Below are positions 56,569 to 64,000 of a stretch of 64,000 bases of DNA, piece after piece. Under the pieces are notes generated by a model. That model was not told the DNA's origin. It did not search any database and saw only the letters and a list, made by a program, of their open reading frames with translations. Position 1 is the first letter of the stretch. Every line of letters begins with the position of its first letter. Source of the stretch: Nemopilema nomurai. Taxonomy: Eukaryota > Cnidaria > Scyphozoa > Rhizostomeae > Rhizostomatidae. The position numbers and the translations under genes are program-made. The stretch lies in the NCBI GenBank assembly GCA_003864495.1, contig ML133472.1, positions 1,309,469-1,373,468 of the forward strand. The letters are read 5' to 3'.

Positions 56569-59500
56569 TTAATTTGAACTTTCAGAAACGGTGTACATCG
56601 TGGATAGAAAAATGTCCGGATTAACTTTTTGTAAAGGAGGTTCAGCATCGAACTTTCTGTCTAAAGACCGGACGGCGGTCGAATAGGGGGGCGGATCCCT
56701 AGGCAGCACAATAAAGTCACTTTCCGATGGCTTTGAATTGTTTTCAAATCTGAATACATCAGCTTTAGAGCGCGGCGAAGGAGAGGTGAATGGCGGCGAA
56801 TAGATGCTATGATGATTGGTTGGTCCCACGCGTATGAAACCGACTCCGGGCGCTGTAAGCTGCTCGCTGCGAGTCGGTATCGTAAACTTAGTGGCCCAAG
56901 TTGCAGCAGTTGAAATGACCGTGCCGGACCCGGTATTCAAGTGGGATGTCAGCGCCAAGTTGCTCGTTGAAGCTGCATTTGTGGCATCGATCATGTTGTA
57001 ATTGTCAGGTGCTATTAGAGAATTCGTCGCCGAGTAAAGCCCCTCTGATCGCATCCGCTCCATTTCCCCACGTGAACTCAACGCAACTTCCCGAGTTTCC
57101 GTCACCGGATTGTCAAAGACTTGGTTTATTGACCGTTTGAAACCGGGCGTTGCCGGGTCCTGCTTCAGTGACGCGGTAGAATCGAACTGCTGTTTTTCTA
57201 AAGCCATCGTTGTTGGAGGGCAGAGCTCTCTCAAAGCCAACGAGACTGGAATGGACTCAGCAGATAACTGTGTTAATGTTGGCGAAGTAATGTCTCTGAT
57301 ATCTCTGGTGTCGGGAACATGACCTATTTGAAAGGAACTACTGCGAAGGAGGTCGTCGTCTTCATCGAACGTGAAGCTGTCGTGATGGTTTCGGCCAATG
57401 TTCATAAGCGGATAACGATCTTCATCTTCCGACAATAAAGATGGCGATGACAGCGCGTCTGTCTCGATATCGAAGGGTAAATCAGTTGACGAGCTATTGT
57501 CCATTTTGTCTTCGTATGGCCTAGGTGCAACAACCAGGCCCTTCGACTTGTCCGCATCACTGCCCTGGTCGCCAAGCTTCCACTTACTGTCGTTGGATGC
57601 CTTGAAGGTCATCTTTAGGCTGTCCCTCTTCTCAGGAGGGGGCCTATCTTCATCCACTCCCAGTAAACCTACGTGGCAGTTGCCCTTCTTCGTCGGCTTG
57701 TTCGGAATTGCAAACTTCTTTTGCAGCTGTGCCTTCAGGTTCTTCCGGGGTTGGGCAGTCTTTATCCGGTTCTTTTCCACTTTCTCCGGTTTCTTCAGTC
57801 GCTTTGCCGGTAGCGAGGCCTCTTTGCTTGCCGAAATGATCTGCAGAAAACACCAAAGTCATCGTTAAGGATAAATTAGAAGGGTTTCCTTCTATAGTGA
57901 AGAAGGTACCTATAGCTTTGCAAACAACTTTCTGAGCCATGAAAAATGTACCTCTAGTAAAAGTAAGTGACGCACACACCCTGAAGAAAAGTGTTTTCTT
58001 TGTGCAAAAGGGGTGAAGAAGAAGGAAGAGAAGACCCGCCAGCCCTTTTTTTACTTTGTTCTTACGGTATTGGAAGATGCCACGTCTTTTTACGCTTTTG
58101 AAACTCAGTGGGTAAATGACGAGACGAAAGGGACTTGACAAAAGAAGCTTAATAACAACGTGCTGACAAATGGGAGAATAATTTAATGGCTGGTGGACGA
58201 AAACTATCATTTGAAGTTATCTTCAAAATGAGCTTAATAGCAGTAAGGCCTGTAAAAGTAAATACATCATGCGAAATGAAAAAGTGCTTCACAACTTTCT
58301 GAGAAATCAGAGTGCGAAAAAATTATGAAATCAAACACCACAAAGCTAAAATAAAATCTTAAGCGTGAAGAATCACTTTACACTTTACACGAGACAGGAA
58401 CTATTCTTCTAATTTGCGAATTTTTATCAGGAGGATTTCAGAAAAGCTCCATACGGATGTGTCAAAAAAACGTAACGACGTTTCGGGCTCCACAATAATA
58501 AATTTTGTACCAGCATATACTTGCGTGATTTGTGAACAGACACATGCAGTAGTTCTAGTATTAAAAATGATAGGCGATTATGAATGCCATCAGGCATGAA
58601 GGGAGGCCATTAGAGGACACATCGCTTCATTTAATCGGTACCCCGCTCGCAGGAAAGGACCCCCCCCCTCTCTTGAGGGATGATGGTTAACAACGATAAA
58701 CAGCGATGGGTCTATGGGTAAATATTCCACCGTGTTCTCGTGGAAATACATCTGCACTTCTGCAGCTGCATCGACTTTCTATAGAACAAATATTGAAAAC
58801 GCTAGGATGACCGAGTGCACTATGACGTACCTTCTTCAGCGCATGCTCATTGCATAGCGGACGCTCGTTGACCAGATCCACCACAGGGACACCACAGTGT
58901 GAGCCGGCCGCAAACCTGGCTGTGCACTTCCCAAATAGAACTTGATCGTCGTCACAAGATATGTCTAAATCGCCAGTTAAGGCAAACCACAGGCAAAATA
59001 CTTCAGACGACAATACGTGTTTAACCCAGAGCGTAATGGCTGTTCAAATAATGTCAGAAAATTCGTTTCAAGGTGAATTAAAACAGAAGGATGTATCAAG
59101 TTTAGAAAAAATGAAACATTTGGAGTGTGGATTTCCTGAAGAGGATATCAGAATGATTACTAACTATTATTTGTTTAAGAGCTCGGCAGAATATCGGCTT
59201 TTCCTGCGGAATATATTATTGGCTAAGCTGCAAACAAAGTAGGTAGCTACTAATCGACTCAAACGCCAAAGATTTATGCTGCTGCAAAAAGCCCCCTAGC
59301 AGGGCCTACTTTGGTATCCTGCAATTCTGCAATTCTATTCACGGAACACACTTTTGTTGCTAGAAACTTATTTCGCCCAAACTTAGGCGGTTATCTATGG
59401 GCGTTTATTCATAATAGGGTTGGGCCACGACGGGCGTTTACATCAAATACATGAAAGGATACGCTTGACGCAGTGACGTGAGTAAGGTAACGCAGGATTG

Positions 59501-62445
59501 GAACACGTGGCATTTGGCATCACAGTTGCTGAGCACGTGGCTTTTGCTGTTTTCACTCTTTTACCCCTGTAAAGTTAATCGGATTGGAAATAACATACAA
59601 TTATAATATCAAACGAACAAGCAAAAAGCAATGAAAAAATAAATAAATAAATAGTGAAACATTAGCTAAAAAACCACAAAAATCAAATACGTTTGTAACT
59701 TGCATGCTTTTACTAGCACAAAATTGTTTACAATACTAAACAAGAAAATGGAGAAGCTAAAAATATTCGAAAAGATGAAATCCTTTTTGATCACACATTT
59801 GTCACTATTTGTCACCAAGACGGTATCGGCCAGTTCCCAAAGAGGGGTGTAGTGGGCAATGAACCAGAGTTTAGACAGGGGTCATAACTGGGAGTGTAAA
59901 GCGAGAATCGATTGCCCTTTGGCCACCGGAAGCACTTCAATTTTGAAGAGATAGGCCTTGTTCACGCATGCGCTTAAAGGTAAATGTTTGCTATCAGTAC
60001 CCCGAGACTGCTCCTTACTGGCGTCGCGGGGCCACCTGATCGCCAGCCTCTACTGGGACAGCCTTTCAATTTTGACTACGTACCTCAATGGTTTAAGGCT
60101 TGTGTTCGAGTCGAGGACGTTGGCCGTGGCAACAGTAGCAGCCTTCGCAGCGTTAATCAGTGACTGCCAGACTGAGTAGGTAAGCTGCCTATCTTCCAGC
60201 CTCGCTTTGATGCTCTGTTTCAGCTGTGACCCCTGGTGTTTTAGCCGTTGATCAAGTCCTTGGCCATTGTCGAGCAGAATCCTTCATGATAAAATGGACA
60301 CGTGGGTTGAATGAGATACAGAACACGCTGCTCTGTATAAAATGAAGATGCTCATCACATGCATGTCAGTTGTGCTGACCAAAAAGCACTGGTTTGACTA
60401 TTAATTGTAGTTACAAGATTCGCCTTGATTCAATATCAAACTTCATTAAGAGTAAAAGCAGCTCAAAAATAACAAAGTATCGAAATCAGAGCCACCAGTT
60501 TATGACATCAGAGCTACCGCCGGCTGCAGCAACTTCGATAAGGATGTTGGATGAACCAGAAAAGCCCAGCTTCGAGTAATCCTAATCGATCGTTTTTCAA
60601 CTTGAATTTAAACCACGCATGTAAATAGATATTTTGTGAAATAAAATAATTCGCAACAATACATACACAACATCTGCAGTGGCATCAGATTGTATGGGAA
60701 TCTCCTCATAATCTAAAACATCTTCGTCAATTCTATCGAACACTAAGAATGAAAACAAAACGAAATTAACTGATGGTTGAAGGTGCAAACAAGGTCCGCA
60801 CACCCAAAACGCAGGATAAGCGTGCCGAATTACTAGCTCTAGGTACATTATTGGCTACTGCAGCAATTTTTAATTGGAATCGGCAAGTAAAAGATTTGAA
60901 AGAGTTGAAAAGGTAAAAGACGGCAAGAATTGATTGGTGTCATTGTAACAACACAAGCTGTACCTAGAGAGAAAAGAAACAGGCCTATACGATGCAAATG
61001 CACAGGAATACTGCTCAACAAGGCAACTTTGAACGGAAGTTTAAGGTTCGGGAAGCATGAACTGACACAGCCTGAAAATAATCTAGAGTGGAACCCAAAA
61101 GCTTTCTACAGGCAACATCTTTTAAATGCCTCCCTTAAATAAACTTCCTCTTATAATAACGCCCCCAAAAACCATAAAAACTTCCCGGGTACCACAAGAT
61201 TTCCTTCAAAGCAACATGGCATCGACTTACTGTATGTTTTGAATAGGTCCTTCTTCTCTTCTCTACATTTGTCATATAAACTTCTGAACTGCTCCACCTC
61301 TGGGCTTGAAATGTTTCCTAGCCGCGAATGATTTTTGATAGCCTTTCGCTTTCTTAGAATCTTCTTCCACAGGTAAGTATGCGGGTTCCACCTTAAAGGT
61401 GGCATCATGCTTTCGACCCCACCCCGTCTCTCCTTCTTCTGGACATCCACCTTTCTCCTAACTCTTCGGCTCTCTTTGATAAGGTCCCGTTTACTCGCTT
61501 GGCCGTTGCTCTTTTTGACGGCCCAATACTCGCTTCCTACCCCCCGATTGTCGGACAACTTGTGCACGGCCTTCACGTCCTGTTCGGTGCTGCTTGGGGG
61601 GTTTCCTGAATCAGTCTTTCCGTTTGCTTCTTTCTTCTTCTTCGTTTTTTTGGGGATCATGCCTAGAACTTGCATGTGACTGTTGCAATAACTAAAATGG
61701 AAAATCAATCTCAAAGTTAACAAGAAGCTAACTAATAAACAGAGAAACTGTGGTGTGGGCAAACTTACGCTAGAAAACATCAAGTAAACTAGAAAACATC
61801 TTCTTTGGTTAAATAAACAGATTCTACAAATAACGTTCTTTGCAATATCGCAAAAATCACCGCGATTAAATAAACTGCGATTCGTAAACACATTTCTCGT
61901 TAGCTGCAACGTGATCATAAGACACTTTTTACGTTCGATTTCGTGGCAAATACTGATTGATCACGCTACTACCATGAAGCTAATTTTGACAACGATTGCT
62001 ACGAAGAAGGCACCGTGCACCAAATAAATTTCTCATCCATCAAAATTAATCGAGAAAAGATCACCTAACATAAGAGGTAGATGGCTGCAAAACAGACAAA
62101 ATCAATTTCTATCACGAGAATCAATTTAAGCATGTCCACATATGCGTGCTAGTTTGAAGTCCCACGGCGCGAAACATTTGTTTGCCTAGACAATAACAAT
62201 CTGGCCCAACGCTTCCAAAGCACTCACCTTCGTTTCTCCGCAATAGGCACTGGATTAATGCACCTGCTCTTGTTGTACTTGGCAAAGAACTGGCACTGCT
62301 TGAACGGGGCGTTTTTGTCCTCCAAAATGTGGCGAATACAAAACGCAAAGCCATTCAGCCTCCTTTGCATGCAGAGCTTTTCGCTGTAACTGCACAGCAA
62401 CTTTCCATCAACAGGCGATGAGTGGATGTTCTTTCCTTCGAACAT
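56569..62445 (-). CDS. INO80D: INO80 complex subunit D homologue, seven coding exons
   Basis: INO80D is an accessory subunit of the metazoan INO80 nuclear chromatin-remodelling complex. Exons: 62228-62501 (ATG at 62443-62445), 61231-61691, 60667-60742, 60084-60281, 59463-59566, 58831-58964 and 56569-57840, joining in phase to 820 codons plus TAA. The start MFEGKNIHSSPVDGK matches the INO80D N-terminus. The first C3H-type potential DNA-binding module follows: LCSYSEKLCMQRRLNGFAFC, IRHILEDKNAPFKQC, SRCINP, YCNSH. A lysine-rich stretch MIPKKTKKKK comes next. The second module, CSATVMPNATCSNPALPYSR, HCVKHI, KCTARFAAGSHCG and PLCNEHA, is split between exons 5 and 6 inside a histidine codon. The last exon is long, disordered and S/P/T-rich, with an acidic SFTFDEDDDLLRSS motif. 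KANSL2 shares the zinc modules, but its N-terminus and linker differ. The first coding exon has an acceptor at 62501, so a 5' UTR exon lies upstream and was not located. The small exon 60667-60742 rests on phase and splice signals only. Confidence 0.9.
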
Positions 62446-62501
62446 CTCTGCGTCACGTGGCTTGTCACCGAAATGGTTTCGGGGGCTTTTCAGGCCGCCT
62501 C

Positions 62502-64000
62502 CTAGTAAACAGATTGAAGTGAATGAAGACACCATGTTACCTCCTGTTTTCATTTTCATGATTGCATATACAAAAATGAAAGAAAAATACAAGATGTTGA
62601 AAGAAAATGGGTACAAGAAAGGTTTGTGCTTTGCAAGTTGACAGGACAAAGATGAATACACATGGACTAACAACACCATGTCTACAGGACCGAAGCAGTG
62701 AGCCAGTCAGAGACTGAGAAATCTCGTTGTCCAAGGATAGAATCATGATGTACAAAACCAATATTGGACCAAGCGCCCCAGAAGAAAGGAGATCACACAA
62801 TTGCTCCATTTCTTGGAGCCGTTCTTACAGGATTCTGGCCTTGGAATGAAGGGAAAGGTTTGCGAGGCAGAATGGCAAAGGGAGGGACACACACAAGCAA
62901 ACTTCAATGCCCTTTATAACTGAAAAAATCATAAAAATACTATTTTGGAATGAAATCATTTGTACATCAAAAAAGGAAAACATGTCTTAATAAAATGTTG
63001 CAACAATTTCTTGAGCTTATTAACAGGTAGCAACCAAAATTTGAGAACAGCCCTATAAACATGAATGAATGGAACCAGGTTTCTTTGCACGGTGCTTCCC
63101 ACTGTTACCACGGCAACTACAACGCACCTGCTCACAAAAGGCCTACCCGTGAAACATGTTGAGAAGACGCAGCTGCGCAAAACACAAACACCGTGATTTA
63201 GGCCTTTTTGAATGCATAATTTGAGCTAGCACTAGCAGCACAAATAGATTTCGCTGTTTTCACGAAGATTGTCTTCGAATGACGTGCAACTCACTGTGAT
63301 AGAAATTTTCCCAATCAATTTTAATTTACTGGTCATTTTGAACGAGCTATGAGCATTCGAAGACGGTGTGCCAACAAAGTAAAGACTACATACTGCCAAT
63401 TGAAACGGTCCGAAAGAAATCTGTCTCTTCCAACAGCTTATGAATAAAAATGTGGCTATGACACCAACATTCTGAACAACGACTTTGCTCACGTAAAAAT
63501 TTCTGTTTAGATAAAGAGGCAGGTAGCAGACAGAAAGTAAGGAGAAGATATTGACTATTTGACAAATAGATAATTTCGTCACCAAAGCACTTTAAATAAC
63601 ACAATGGCTTAGTAAGTAGGGCAAAAAGACAGCATTTCAATACTGATTATTAACAACTGCTGTAACTAACTAACTTACATTGAAATTTCAAATTTTTTTC
63701 AGTGTGTAGTTGCCAAACAAGACTTGCAATTGTAACGTCTTGCAATTATTGCTTTGCGCACAAAATGCAAATTTCCGCTAGAGTCAAGAGACGAACTAAC
63801 CCTTTGAACTCTTGATGTGTTTTTCAACATGCAAAAGAGAGCATTGTGCCTGTACCAACAAGCTTGGATGATATATTGTTTACAGCATTATGCTTGAAAC
63901 AACTTAATGCAAGATCAAAAATTCTAAAATGCCATATAATATAATGCCATTGCAAACATGTGGTCAGCAAACAAAAAACAATGTGTTGACTTTTCCCACA
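62502..64000. other. Upstream region of INO80D, nothing recognised
   Basis: It should contain the first INO80D intron and perhaps its non-coding first exon. ORFs up to about 117 codons on the minus strand show no domain. Confidence 0.5.

Noticed and set aside
57650..58210. 186-codon minus-strand ORF overlapping the start of the last INO80D exon
   Set aside because: It is in another frame and covers the intron; the phase-correct frame gives the lysine-rich INO80D sequence.
1..64000. CRISPR arrays, bacterial operons, tRNA or rRNA genes
   Set aside because: The tandem repeats have no unique spacers, the genes are spliced, and no tRNA or rRNA sequence was recognised by eye.

Overview
The window is intron-rich metazoan genomic DNA with about 40% G+C by eye, GT-AG introns, minisatellites, MITEs and one LTR retrotransposon. 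Every exon boundary given here was read by hand from splice signals and reading-frame phase. Domain content and repeat style would fit a cnidarian or another marine invertebrate, but that is inference; nothing in the sequence fixes the species.

Layout. (1) 1-2149, plus strand: the last six exons of a CDK5RAP3 (LZAP) homologue, running in from the left edge. (2) 2150-4852: intergenic, between converging genes. (3) 4853-53159, minus strand: a complete cubilin-like gene that dominates the window. I resolve 43 coding exons (9,609 nt, 3,202 codons before the stop). They encode a signal peptide, a cubilin-type N-terminal segment, a short coiled coil, two EGF modules and 26 CUB domains, with no break in frame. 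Every intron between CUB domains is phase 1; 14 CUBs sit in one exon each and 12 are split at varying points. (4) Inside the 12-kb intron between CUB5 and CUB6 lies a plus-strand single-exon ORF of about 390 codons (30596-36703), of unknown function. It is cut in two by a 4.9-kb Ty3/Gypsy-type retrotransposon (31023-35953) on the minus strand. (5) 53160-56568: intergenic, with an 88-bp direct duplication and one doubtful membrane-segment exon. (6) 56569-62445, minus strand: a seven-exon INO80D homologue (820 codons before the stop). (7) 62502-64000: upstream of INO80D, nothing recognised.

The retrotransposon is the most unusual part. Its two 152-bp LTRs look identical, and removing it with one target-site copy makes the host ORF continuous. 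The leader after the 5' LTR carries a 13-nt stretch that is the exact complement of a segment inside its own LTR, which suggests Tf1/sushi-style self-priming instead of a tRNA primer. The nucleocapsid region is joined in frame to the protease through a TGA followed by CTA, a known leaky-stop context. Four single-nucleotide frame breaks, all in the same direction, interrupt gag and pol, although the roughly 12.7 kb of host exons read here contains none.

The three host genes have unrelated cellular roles: CDK5RAP3 in the UFMylation and checkpoint machinery, cubilin in endocytic ligand uptake, and INO80D in chromatin remodelling. I see no sign that they work together.
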